DNA of 22,326 bases from NCBI GenBank assembly GCA_044228795.1, contig JBGAUE010000050.1, positions 1 to 22,326 on the forward strand, read 5' to 3'. The position numbers and the translations under genes were made by a program. Every line of letters starts with the position of its first letter. Position 1 is the first letter of the stretch. Positions 1-8,252 of this stretch are shown here, piece after piece. Source of the stretch: M0108 sp044228795 (GTDB lineage: Bacteria > Pseudomonadota > Gammaproteobacteria > Chromatiales > Chromatiaceae). The notes under the pieces are model-generated. The model was not told where the DNA came from and did not search any database. It saw nothing but the letters and a program-made list of their open reading frames with translations.

Positions 1-545
1 GGGTCGGCGATGTCTTCGACGTCGGCCTCGACCTCGACGAGGTCCGGCACCTTACCGGACCAGCGGAACAGGATGTCGTTGCCCTCCAGGGTGTCGCCGG
101 TGATGGGGTCCTTGCCTTTGGCCTTGACGATGGCGACGGGGCTGGTGGGGGCCTTGACGCTATAGGTGGTCCGGCCGTTGCCATCGGGGCCGACGGCATC
201 GTAAAGCAGGAATTCCTGGGCGGCGGTGACGGCCGGGGTCGGCCGGCCCGGCGCGGCGGCATCAAAGAGGCTTTCATCCAGGACCTGGGTGAAGACGCCG
301 GCATCATCCCGGGTCAGATAGAGGGGCACCGGGGCGGCGGGGTTGCCAAAGGTGGGCGTGGCAAACAAGGGCGCGGCGGCCGTGGCGAAGGTCACCACCT
401 TGGACAGGAAGCCGGCCGGATCGTCGCTGCCGTCGCTGATGCTGGCGGGCGTCAATACGGCGCCGGTGGCGTCATAGAGGGTCAGGGCGCTGACGGTGTT
501 GCTGCTGGGGAAAAAGACGCGGAAGTTAATGCTGGGCTGAGACAT
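1..545 (-). CDS. Partial unknown protein of the phage-derived module, 3' end beyond left edge
   Basis: An open frame starts at the ATG whose complement is 543-545 and stays open to the window edge, giving about 181 codons without a stop. The protein begins MSQPSINFRVFFPSSN and is rich in Ala, Pro, Thr and Asp, with alternating short hydrophobic stretches that suggest beta structure. I recognise no family or catalytic motif. It follows the endolysin and holin-like genes on the same strand with a 33-base gap, so it is probably the next gene of that phage or phage-derived module. A structural or host-interaction role is a guess from position only. The ribosome-binding site is weak (GAGCG about 8 bases upstream). 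The C-terminus is not visible. Confidence 0.7.
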   Translation of the reverse strand, partial: MSQPSINFRVFFPSSNTVSALTLYDATGAVLTPASISDGSDDPAGFLSKVVTFATAAAPLFATPTFGNPAAPVPLYLTRDDAGVFTQVLDESLFDAAAPGRPTPAVTAAQEFLLYDAVGPDGNGRTTYSVKAPTSPVAIVKAKGKDPITGDTLEGNDILFRWSGKVPDLVEVEADVEDIAD

Positions 546-578
546 GGTAAGGCGCTCGCTATCAGTGGGGGTGGTGGG

Positions 579-743
579 TTAGGTGCGGTCAGGGAAACAG
601 GCGCCGATGGCGCCCGCGATAGCCATGCCGGCGCTGGCGATGGCGGTTTGCTGGTCCGGGCTGACGGCCAGGCCGGCGGCGGTGAGCAGCCAGACCAGGC
701 CGCGCCAGGTGCTGGGCTGTTGGATGAGGAGGCGCCAGTTCAT
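579..743 (-). CDS. Small holin-like phage membrane protein
   Basis: This 54-residue protein (MNWRLLIQQPSTWRGLVWLL at its start) has a polar N-terminus followed by two hydrophobic segments, roughly residues 14-27 and 33-50, separated by a short turn, and ends in a charged tail. The size, two-helix layout and N-terminal W/R pattern match small phage holin or holin-accessory proteins, which sit in the inner membrane and let endolysin reach the cell wall. The ATG overlaps the stop codon of the endolysin gene in the sequence ATGA at 743-740, so the two are translationally coupled as in phage lysis cassettes. A longer in-frame start at 806 lies inside the endolysin gene and is less likely. The holin role is inferred from topology and neighbourhood. 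Confidence 0.72.
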   Translation of the reverse strand: MNWRLLIQQPSTWRGLVWLLTAAGLAVSPDQQTAIASAGMAIAGAIGACFPDRT

Positions 744-1237
744 GGCAATACCTCCCGAGCCATGGCCAGGGCGGCGCGGCGCATGCGGTGGACGCGGCGC
801 GTCCAACCGGCGCCGAAGTGACGCCAGTTCTGGAGGGAGCGGTAGTAGTCCAGGCGGGCCTCGCCATAGTCCGCAATGAGGGCCTGGTCGTCGTGGCCAG
901 CGACGCCGGCCAGGGTGAGCGGCCCCATGATGCCGTCCGCCGGGGTGGCGGTGAGGCCTTGCAGGAGCTTGATGGCGGTAGCGGGACCGGCGGTGATGGC
1001 GTGGTCGAAGACCACCAGGTCCAACCCGGCGGGCAGATCGTCGCCCTGGATGGGACGCCAGAAATCCCGCGCGTAAAGGGCCTTGGCCTGGTCCAGGGTG
1101 AGGGCGCGGATGTCGAGGTCCGGGTAGCGGCGTTGGCTAATGCCGAAGTTGGTCAGTCCGCCGGGGTCTTTGGGGTGGTTGACCAGGCCGCCTTCGGCGG
1201 CGAGGATGAAAGGGATACAGCGTGGGAACTTGCTCAT
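740..1237 (-). CDS. Phage endolysin, glycoside hydrolase family 108 (N-acetylmuramidase)
   Basis: The 165-residue product cleaves the glycan strands of peptidoglycan during phage lysis. The N-terminal domain carries the GH108 signature around the catalytic glutamate: EGGLVNHPKDPGGLTNFGIS, with Glu15 the likely acid and the PGG-TNxGIS segment following. The C-terminal half, from about residue 90, matches the small peptidoglycan-binding region (PG_binding_3 type) usual in this family, with ADGIMGPLT. The length is normal for a single-unit phage muramidase. I chose the ATG at 1237 because GGAG lies about 7 bases upstream and the product starts at the family's usual N-terminus (MSKFPRCIPF). An in-frame ATG at 1264 would add nine residues without a good binding site. 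No signal peptide is seen, in line with dependence on the adjacent holin-like protein. Confidence 0.9.
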   Translation of the reverse strand: MSKFPRCIPFILAAEGGLVNHPKDPGGLTNFGISQRRYPDLDIRALTLDQAKALYARDFWRPIQGDDLPAGLDLVVFDHAITAGPATAIKLLQGLTATPADGIMGPLTLAGVAGHDDQALIADYGEARLDYYRSLQNWRHFGAGWTRRVHRMRRAALAMAREVLP

Positions 1238-1428
1238 GGGTGGCTCCGTGGAAACTGGGGCCATCTTTCATGAGACGGGCGGGGCGGTCGCGTGGGTTAT
1301 GGACGGATTGGAGGTTAGGGGGAAAAATCCGCTCTGGGGGCCGCCTAAGGGTGCGGGATAAAGGTCTGCGGGCCCTTGCGCCGAATCAAGGGCAGGACTT
1401 GCACCGCGTCCATCGTCCGGCGTTATTG
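1238..1428. other. Intergenic stretch without a supported gene
   Basis: Between the endolysin start and the decayed gene upstream of it I find no convincing coding region. A 22-codon frame on the minus strand (1345-1413) lacks a usable ribosome-binding site and is not called. The stretch probably carries the 5' end of the lysis transcript and the decayed remains of the preceding gene. Confidence 0.4.
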
Positions 1429-1678
1429 CTAATCCTCCATGCGTTCGTCACGGGTATAGCGCTGGAATTAGCTCATGATATGCTCCACCGATACCTCTCT
1501 CATGCCCGAGGGCCGAACCGCATCTATGCAGGCCTTGGAGCGTAGGATGTACCTGCGGCGCAATTCCAGGGTAATGGGGTACAGTTCCAGGTTGGAGAGG
1601 TATAGGTCACAGCCGTACGAGGCGCTGCAGACGCTGCACTCACAACGTGCAGCGGTAGAATTTGTAACAGGTATCCAT
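1429..1678 (-). pseudogene. Broken small Cys-rich protein gene, unknown family
   Basis: From an ATG at 1678 the minus strand encodes MDTCYKFYRCTL and then hits TGA. Shifting one frame restores a sensible continuation: CSVCSASYGCDLYLSNLELY, then a basic segment (RRRYILRSKACIDAVRPSG), up to an in-frame TAA at 1470-1468. Beyond that stop the same frame continues QRYTRDERMED to TAG at 1431-1429. Repairing one frameshift and one nonsense codon would give a protein of roughly 80 residues. Its CxxxxxC...CxxC spacing resembles a zinc knuckle. The family is not recognised. It lies upstream of the endolysin on the same strand and probably belonged to the same phage-derived module. Confidence is limited because the reconstruction is by eye. 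Confidence 0.45.
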
Positions 1679-1792
1679 AGCTCAAACCCTCATCCCATAC
1701 GCGTAGTATAGGTGTTGCACTCCAGAAACGGGTCCGCCGATTTATACGGGATAGCTTCACCGATGCAAAAAGAGCATCCTATGACCCGGCAC

Positions 1793-1821
1793 TTGACAAG
1801 CTATTATGCTGTGCTCTTGAT
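1793..1821 (+). promoter_or_regulatory. Candidate sigma-70-type promoter for the helicase operon
   Basis: A perfect -35 hexamer TTGACA lies at 1793-1798. Seventeen bases later is a poor -10 match (CTTGAT, 1816-1821). A better -10-like TATTAT at 1802-1807 lies too close to pair with that -35. The promoter would leave a leader of about 80 bases before the helicase start. A 7-base inverted repeat, AAGAGCA (1770-1776) and TGCTCTT (1812-1818), flanks the -35 and could be an operator, although repeats this short also arise by chance. Confidence 0.35.
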
Positions 1822-1907
1822 GTAAGTCCTTTGGATTTTGGGACAAGGATTTCTTGTAGTATCAGCGCTGGTTTTTCTGCTTTGCTGCACGCTCACAGAG
1901 GATGAAG

Positions 1908-4900
1908 ATGTACGTAGAACTGCGTCACTATTGGGATGCCCTCCGGACCTATATCACCTCAACCTACCACATTTCGAACCCTGCGATGGTCGATATGCGC
2001 GACGAACTTCTCCGTTGCGCTGGTGCAATCGCACAAGAACCTTATTTGGAGAGCACGGCACGGTATGCGGGGAAGAGGCACTACAGCGACCTGTCGCTCC
2101 CCCCTGAAGTTACGGAGGTACTCAGCTGGCTAGGAGAACAAGGCGTCATCTTCGACCCGCCGTATGATCACCAAGCCAGCGCGCTTGAACTCACCCTGAC
2201 CCCCCCCTTCAAGGACCTAGTGGTCACCACAGGCACCGGCTCCGGAAAGACCGAGACCTTCCTCCTGCCGATCCTAGGACGCCTCGCTGCGGAGGCCAGC
2301 GCTGGACATACATTCGAAGATCGCGCGGTCCGTGCCCTGCTTCTCTATCCGATGAACGCGCTGGTCAACGACCAACTCGGGCGGCTCCGTGTGCTGTTTG
2401 GCGATAACTTAGTCGCTCGCTGGTTCACAGACCGTGGCGGGCGACCGATGAAGTTCGCTCGTTATACAGGCCGGACCTTGTACCCGGGCCGGAGGAAGGA
2501 AGACACGAACAGACACCGTGAGCGGTTGCAGAGCCTTCGCTTTTACCTCGACCTCGAAGATCGGGCGGTGAGCGATTTGGAAGCGCGCGCGCTTATCGGT
2601 GAACTTAGGCGCAGGGGAAAGTGGCCGGCGAAGCCGCCCACTCTGGATGGAGCGGAGAACGGCATTTCCGATTGGTATGGAAGCGGTCACTGGAAGGATC
2701 GCGCCGGGAACTGGATCCGGACGATCGAGCGTCCGGAGGATCCTGAGCTATTCCTCCGACATGAGGCGCAGGAGGGCGTCCCCGACCTGCTCGTCACCAA
2801 CTACTCGATGCTCGAGTACATGCTCTTGCGCCCCATCGAGCGGGACATTTTTCGGACGACAGCAGAGTACTACGCGGCCAACCGCGACCAGCGCCTTTTG
2901 CTGATTCTGGATGAAGCACACTTATACCGCGGCGCACAGGGCACAGAGGTGGCGATGCTGATACGGCGGCTGCGGACCCGGCTCCGCCTGCCATTGGATC
3001 AATTGCAAATTATCTGTACCAGCGCGTCCTTCTCCAACCCCGAGGCCGCTCGTTACTTCGCCGCCGACTTGGCGGGCAAACCGGCCTTGGGGTTCGAAGT
3101 CCTTTCCGGCACGAAGAAAGCCGCGAGCCCCTCGGGACCTGGTGTTGTCGTTGTGGCCGAAGCGCTGGCTTCGGTAGACCTCGCGCAACTGCGCGCGACA
3201 TCCCTGCAAGGGCGGGTCGAGGCCATCTCGTCCATTCTCTCGTGTAGCCCACCGAACGAGCCGCGTCCGCTTACGGTCACTGGTCCCCCCGGTACACAGG
3301 GGCAGTTGCGTTGCCTAACGACCGGGCTTAAGACGAGATACCTCGACTTTGACCTCGCTGAGGCCGCCTTGGAGTTGCCTGTTGAGGTGATCGCCGTCGT
3401 AGGTGGAAATTCCGCTGTCCCTGTTAATGTGTGTGTCGAGTTGGCTACGGAGGTTACGATCTATGGCCATGAGGTCAAGCTAGCCGCGGGGATGGACCCT
3501 GTCGCTCGATTGTTGCACGGTGCCCTTCGGACCCTCCCTGTTACGGGCAGACTCCTCAACCTCACCAGCGGGGCAAGGTCCCAAGGGGATGACGAGCATG
3601 ACCCGGATGGCGTGGGCCCGGCACAGGCAATCGGTGCCCTCGGCGCGCGGCTGTTCCCTGGTGTCGCCCCGGAACTCGCCCGCGTCGCTACCGACGCGCT
3701 CGTCGAACTCGCTTCCTTGGCGAAACGCGGGGATGGAGCACCGCTGCTCGCGGCGCGCGCACACGCCTTCTTTCGGGGCTTACCTGGGTTATGGGCCTGC
3801 GCCGACCCCTCATGTAATCGAGTCTCTGAGACCCTGCGCGCGCGCTGGGGCGAGGAGTCGCCGCCTACCGGTGCGCTCTACGCGCAGCCACGGAGAACAT
3901 GTGGCTGCGGTTGCCGTGTGTTCGAGGTCTACACATGCCGCGCTTGCGGCTCAGCGTTCTTCAAAGGATACGCGTTCGATCCCAGCAATCCCGATTACCT
4001 CTGGGCGGAGGATGTCGGAGAGGTTGATGATGTAGACGGGGTTGTCCAGCCGCTGTTCCTCGCGCTTGAGGAGCCCCCCATAAATCCTGGTGAGACGGTC
4101 AAGTACCTCGACCCCGTATCCGGACGAGTCGGCTCGACCTCTGATCGGGCGAGAGAAGTGTGGTTACCGCCGGTCGGCCAAAGAAACACCCCGGCGGGAC
4201 AGTTCGAGAACTGTCCTCGATGTAACGCACGTGGCGACAAGGACATCATGGACCACGTGACCAAGGGAGATGAGCCGTTCCAGGAACTTGTGTCATCGCA
4301 GTTGCTGGAGCAGCCGCCTCGCGCCGGAATCGACACTCCGCTTCGAGGTCGGAAGGCGTTGATCTTTTCTGACGGACGTCAGGCTGCCTCGCGACTGGCG
4401 GGGAAGCTACAGACGTACTCAATGCGCGATGCGGTCCGACCGCTGATCCTAGATGGCTTTGCGGACTTGGAGAACCGGCTCGGTATTCATGTGACGCTTG
4501 ATCATGCGTACGCGGCTCTGCTCGCCGGCTGCGTGCGTAGCGGAGTCACGTTGCGACCGGCGCAGGCTCCGCACTTTGATGCTGACCTCGAGGTCTTCAG
4601 GGACCTGCTGACCAGCCAGCCTCCGACCACGGAGCGGGAGCTATTCAACCGCTCCGCTGAATTGAACACGCAGCGCACCAACAAGGATCTGATGCTCGCC
4701 CTCTACCCGGTGCTCAACGATGTTCACACTGGGCTAAGTGCATTGGCGCTTGGGACAATCCAAGCGAGCCTCGACGCGGCGGACCTCCGCTTCTTTGAGC
4801 ATCTCCCGGGGCCGCCAGAGCCCGCTGACCTGTCAGTGGCTGAGCGGCGGTGGGCATTGCTCGATCTGTGGCTGCACGACGCTATCCTTAGTCGGGCGCT

Positions 4901-7900
4901 GTACCTGCCGACGACTCCCAGCGAGTGGTTGGATTCGCCAGTCGGGGCAAGGATTACAAGGACGACGGCCAGTTTCCCGGGGTTTGTCAAAGATCTCGTA
5001 GGGACGCAGTGGTTTAACGCAAACCTCCGCAGCCGCGCTGGCGCGCCGCCCCTTTGGGCGCAGTTCATCACTCGAACATTTGCGACCAGCGAGACCGCGA
5101 ACGGTTTCATCCTCCGCGCAAGGAAGCTCCGTTTGGTCACGCAAGATGTCGCATGGCGACGCTGTGAGCGGTGCACCACAGTGCAGCCAGCGAACCCGTT
5201 GGTGGGTGACCGCTGCCGCGTGCGGCTCGGGCAGCGCTTTTGTGGTGGTACGACGAGGCCGCTCGATCCGAGCCAGGACCCGGTGTTCCGGTCGCGAAAG
5301 GGGCACTTCCGTAGACATATCGAGAGGTACGCCTTGGAGCCGGGATATGCGCCTCACCCTTACGTCGCGGCTGAGCACTCCGCGGCCCTGAACGACAGCA
5401 GCAACAGCGCCGCGGTGGCACGTGCTGAGTGGCACGAGCTTAGGTTTCAGGACTTGGATGTCGAGGGCCCGGAGGGGCGTCGGGATGGGTCGATCGACGT
5501 CCTTTCATGCACCACGACGATGGAAGTCGGGATCGACATCGGCAGCTTAACGGCGGTCGCGCTCCGTAACGTACCGCCCGGACGCGCGAACTACCAGCAG
5601 CGCTCGGGCCGCGCTGGCCGCCGAGGCTCTTCTTTGTCCACGGTCGTCACCTACTGCGGCGCAGACAGCCACGACCAGGAGTTCTACTCCGACCCCGCGG
5701 GGATGGTCAGCGGCCCCGTACCAGACCCCATGCTCAACCTGGATAACCTGGAGATCGTGCAGCGCCATTGTTTTGCGCTCCTGATGAGCATGTTCCAGAT
5801 GGTGGCCATCGCTGATCCCGATGGGGGAGAGGTGAGCGCGAACGTCTTCGAGAGCCTCGGGATGCTGCGGAATTTCCGTGGAGGCGGCGTCGATGAGTTC
5901 TCCTACGCTGGGCTTGAGGCGTGGCTCGACGCGGAGCAGTCGCGAGTGGCGGCAGCGCTGGGCGAGGTCGTACCCCGAGCTATCCTGGACGGGGCTCCAA
6001 CATTCATCGACGAGATCCCGGGGGCGCTCCTCGCTGCCTTGCGTAGGGTCGGTGCAGGCCCTGTTCACCCCGATGAGGTGCAGAGTGAACTGTCCTCTGC
6101 CGTCGACGACCTGGTAAAGGAGGGTGGCGAGGACGCTCAGAGCGCGCGGGCTTTGCTCTTGGATTGGGGCGACGATATCGATTTCGACGCTCTGGATCAT
6201 GCTCCTGAGGAAAGCACCGCAGCCTCCAATGATGACCGTGTCGAGGATGCGCCCGATGGCGGACTGGACCCCGAGAAGCTGCTCGACAGGCTTTTCGACC
6301 GCGGGATCCTCCCCCGATACGCGTTCCCCACCGATGTAGTCACGTTCCACGTCTTCGATCCTACGCAGAGCACCGAGCGACGCGCTGTGCTCAAGTACTC
6401 GCCTCAGCTTGGACTCAACCAGGCCCTATCGGGCTACGTTCCCGGGCGAGAGGTTTGGGTGAACGGTGAGCGGCACTACTCCTTCGCCATGTGGACGCCT
6501 TTCAACAGACGCGACTGTTGGCAGGCTTGGTTTGCGATGAAGGTCTACTTCGAGTGCGATCGGTGCGGCTACGCGCGGGTTGAGCCTCGGAGCGACGACT
6601 ACTATGTCGGCCAGGTGCTCGACTGCCCGGCCTGCGGCACAGCGGGTTCTCTGGGGGTGGGCAAGCGATGGCTCCGTCCCGCAGGGTTCGCCCATCCGGT
6701 CGACCTACCTGCGGAACTCCCGCTCGAGGACAGTCCAGTTCCGACTCGTCCGACCCGGGCGAAGCTCAGCGCGCCGTTCACGGATGTCGGTTCTCCGGAG
6801 GCGGCGCAGTCGGCCGGGAACGGCGCGGGCTACGAGATATGGACCGCGAAACAGCACCTTGTCCTCACCAACACGGGCTCAAAAGACCAGATGAAACCGG
6901 GGTTCCTATACTGCCCCGTCTGCGGTCGCACTGAGCCGAACGGCTGGGTGGCGGGGCGCTTTAGGCAGAGCGGACATCCACGCCCAAACCCGGACCATTA
7001 CCCTCATGGCGCGAGTTGCAACGGCCGACCGACTGTTGTGGTGCTGGGAAACGAGTTCATCACTGACATTGCGCTGATCCGGTTTCAACTGGCCGGCTCC
7101 GTTACGCTACCACCTGGCTCGATCGTGGCCAAGATCGTCCTAACTACGGTCGCGCAGGCGCTCGCGGCTACCGTGGCGAAGCTGCAAGACATTGATGAGT
7201 CGGATATCGGTGCCGAGTACCGCGTCGCGATGACGAATGGTGGTCGTATCGGGAACCAGGTCGAGGTCTACCTTTATGACCTCACGCCCGGAGGGGCGGC
7301 GTTTGTGCGGTCTGCTGCGAGCGATGCCGAGCAACTCTTCGACGAGACGCTTCGGCGCCTTGAGTCGTGCCACTGCACCCATTCCTGTTACGAGTGCCTG
7401 CGCAGCTATAAGAACAAGTGGGACCACAAGTACCTTCATCGCGGGCTCGCCGCCGCGTTCCTCCGTCACGTGGTTCACGGCGAAACACCGACCATCCAAC
7501 CAGGGGAGGATCAGCGGCTACTGCATGCGCTGGCGGTGGACCTTGAGGAGTCTGGATACCAGGTGGAAGAGGTCAAGGGCGGCCTCAGGTTCACCGACAT
7601 CGATGATCGGCTGGTCGTCTTGGGTCATCCACTTATGCCCGGAGAGCCAGGATCGGATGCAGGGCGTTTGCTTGCGGCAGCCGAGGGGCAGGTCGTGGTT
7701 GTTGACCAACTGTTGGTTGATCGGGCGTTGCCGGCGGCGGTTCGAGAGGCCACTGGCGCACGCAGAGTGCAAGATGATGGGTCCGCGTTGCCTTCGTTCC
7801 TAACTGAAACTCAAGGAGGTAGCCCGGTCTACGACGCTACTTCGCTAAGAGCCGATGGGTTGCCAGAGCCCTTAGCGACCGTTGAATTGGCCGGAGTTCC

Positions 7901-8252
7901 TACTGGCTCGTTCGTCGTGCAGTTGATACATCCAACCCTAGAACGTATGCCCCAGGGGGGGTTCTCGGCCGGTGCTTGGGTTGTGTTTACGCCAACCAGT
8001 GGGGGCGATTTCGTGGCTGACCGGAGTGACCGCGTGCCGAGGCTGCTGGTCAGCAGGGCTGGCGCCTTCAACGCTACCGGAGAGCGGTGGACCTTTGGCC
8101 TCCCAAGTCAGCGAGGGGACAAGGTCCACATCCTCTACTACTCGCACGTGGCCCCACGAGCAGAGACGCCTCGCCTAAGTGAAGTTGTGGTCTTGGGTCG
8201 TGCTCACGGAGTGTTTGTCAACGGAGTACTTCAGACGATTGGAGGCTCCTAA
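1908..8252 (+). CDS. Giant DEAH helicase with DUF1998/MZB zinc-binding region, DruE-like
   Basis: This ~2,114-residue ATP-dependent helicase or translocase has Walker A TGTGSGKT (108-115), DEAH box DEAHLY (335-340) and TSAS (about 371). A Cys cluster (631-680, CADPSC...CGCGC...CRACG) is probably zinc-binding. The second RecA-like domain has FSDGRQAA, TTTMEVGIDIG (about 1202-1212) and arginine finger QRSGRAGRRG (about 1231-1240). Further CxxC pairs follow near 1550 (CDRCGY...CPACG) and 1670. The DUF1998/MZB knuckle CHCTHSCYEC is at 1821-1830. About 280 unassigned residues follow. Size and architecture fit DruE of Druantia; DISARM instead splits helicase and DUF1998 between DrmA and DrmB. I prefer the ATG at 1908 over 1902 because AGAGGA lies 5 bases upstream. 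It is first in a three-gene operon. Helicase identity is sure; the DruE assignment is probable. Confidence 0.93.
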   Translation: MYVELRHYWDALRTYITSTYHISNPAMVDMRDELLRCAGAIAQEPYLESTARYAGKRHYSDLSLPPEVTEVLSWLGEQGVIFDPPYDHQASALELTLTPPFKDLVVTTGTGSGKTETFLLPILGRLAAEASAGHTFEDRAVRALLLYPMNALVNDQLGRLRVLFGDNLVARWFTDRGGRPMKFARYTGRTLYPGRRKEDTNRHRERLQSLRFYLDLEDRAVSDLEARALIGELRRRGKWPAKPPTLDGAENGISDWYGSGHWKDRAGNWIRTIERPEDPELFLRHEAQEGVPDLLVTNYSMLEYMLLRPIERDIFRTTAEYYAANRDQRLLLILDEAHLYRGAQGTEVAMLIRRLRTRLRLPLDQLQIICTSASFSNPEAARYFAADLAGKPALGFEVLSGTKKAASPSGPGVVVVAEALASVDLAQLRATSLQGRVEAISSILSCSPPNEPRPLTVTGPPGTQGQLRCLTTGLKTRYLDFDLAEAALELPVEVIAVVGGNSAVPVNVCVELATEVTIYGHEVKLAAGMDPVARLLHGALRTLPVTGRLLNLTSGARSQGDDEHDPDGVGPAQAIGALGARLFPGVAPELARVATDALVELASLAKRGDGAPLLAARAHAFFRGLPGLWACADPSCNRVSETLRARWGEESPPTGALYAQPRRTCGCGCRVFEVYTCRACGSAFFKGYAFDPSNPDYLWAEDVGEVDDVDGVVQPLFLALEEPPINPGETVKYLDPVSGRVGSTSDRAREVWLPPVGQRNTPAGQFENCPRCNARGDKDIMDHVTKGDEPFQELVSSQLLEQPPRAGIDTPLRGRKALIFSDGRQAASRLAGKLQTYSMRDAVRPLILDGFADLENRLGIHVTLDHAYAALLAGCVRSGVTLRPAQAPHFDADLEVFRDLLTSQPPTTERELFNRSAELNTQRTNKDLMLALYPVLNDVHTGLSALALGTIQASLDAADLRFFEHLPGPPEPADLSVAERRWALLDLWLHDAILSRALYLPTTPSEWLDSPVGARITRTTASFPGFVKDLVGTQWFNANLRSRAGAPPLWAQFITRTFATSETANGFILRARKLRLVTQDVAWRRCERCTTVQPANPLVGDRCRVRLGQRFCGGTTRPLDPSQDPVFRSRKGHFRRHIERYALEPGYAPHPYVAAEHSAALNDSSNSAAVARAEWHELRFQDLDVEGPEGRRDGSIDVLSCTTTMEVGIDIGSLTAVALRNVPPGRANYQQRSGRAGRRGSSLSTVVTYCGADSHDQEFYSDPAGMVSGPVPDPMLNLDNLEIVQRHCFALLMSMFQMVAIADPDGGEVSANVFESLGMLRNFRGGGVDEFSYAGLEAWLDAEQSRVAAALGEVVPRAILDGAPTFIDEIPGALLAALRRVGAGPVHPDEVQSELSSAVDDLVKEGGEDAQSARALLLDWGDDIDFDALDHAPEESTAASNDDRVEDAPDGGLDPEKLLDRLFDRGILPRYAFPTDVVTFHVFDPTQSTERRAVLKYSPQLGLNQALSGYVPGREVWVNGERHYSFAMWTPFNRRDCWQAWFAMKVYFECDRCGYARVEPRSDDYYVGQVLDCPACGTAGSLGVGKRWLRPAGFAHPVDLPAELPLEDSPVPTRPTRAKLSAPFTDVGSPEAAQSAGNGAGYEIWTAKQHLVLTNTGSKDQMKPGFLYCPVCGRTEPNGWVAGRFRQSGHPRPNPDHYPHGASCNGRPTVVVLGNEFITDIALIRFQLAGSVTLPPGSIVAKIVLTTVAQALAATVAKLQDIDESDIGAEYRVAMTNGGRIGNQVEVYLYDLTPGGAAFVRSAASDAEQLFDETLRRLESCHCTHSCYECLRSYKNKWDHKYLHRGLAAAFLRHVVHGETPTIQPGEDQRLLHALAVDLEESGYQVEEVKGGLRFTDIDDRLVVLGHPLMPGEPGSDAGRLLAAAEGQVVVVDQLLVDRALPAAVREATGARRVQDDGSALPSFLTETQGGSPVYDATSLRADGLPEPLATVELAGVPTGSFVVQLIHPTLERMPQGGFSAGAWVVFTPTSGGDFVADRSDRVPRLLVSRAGAFNATGERWTFGLPSQRGDKVHILYYSHVAPRAETPRLSEVVVLGRAHGVFVNGVLQTIGGS

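Noticed and set aside
788..1273. 161-codon plus-strand open frame opposite the endolysin
   Set aside because: Antisense shadow of the GH108 gene, whose catalytic motif fixes the coding strand.
1345..1413. 22-codon minus-strand ORF between the decayed gene and the endolysin
   Set aside because: The nearest Shine-Dalgarno-like sequence is too far upstream and the product is too short to judge.
2151..2168. DPPY tetrapeptide (FDPPYD) near the N-terminus of the giant helicase, resembling motif IV of N6-adenine methyltransferases
   Set aside because: No SAM-binding FxGxG-type motif or methyltransferase fold pattern lies nearby; it sits just before helicase motif I and is a coincidence.
4833..5435. 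200-codon minus-strand open frame within the helicase gene
   Set aside because: Same reason: antisense to coding sequence, no ribosome-binding site or domain.
5547..6350. Long minus-strand open frame (267 codons) inside the giant helicase gene
   Set aside because: It lies wholly antisense to a frame with helicase motifs; G+C-rich genes often leave open antisense frames and the product has no recognisable domain.
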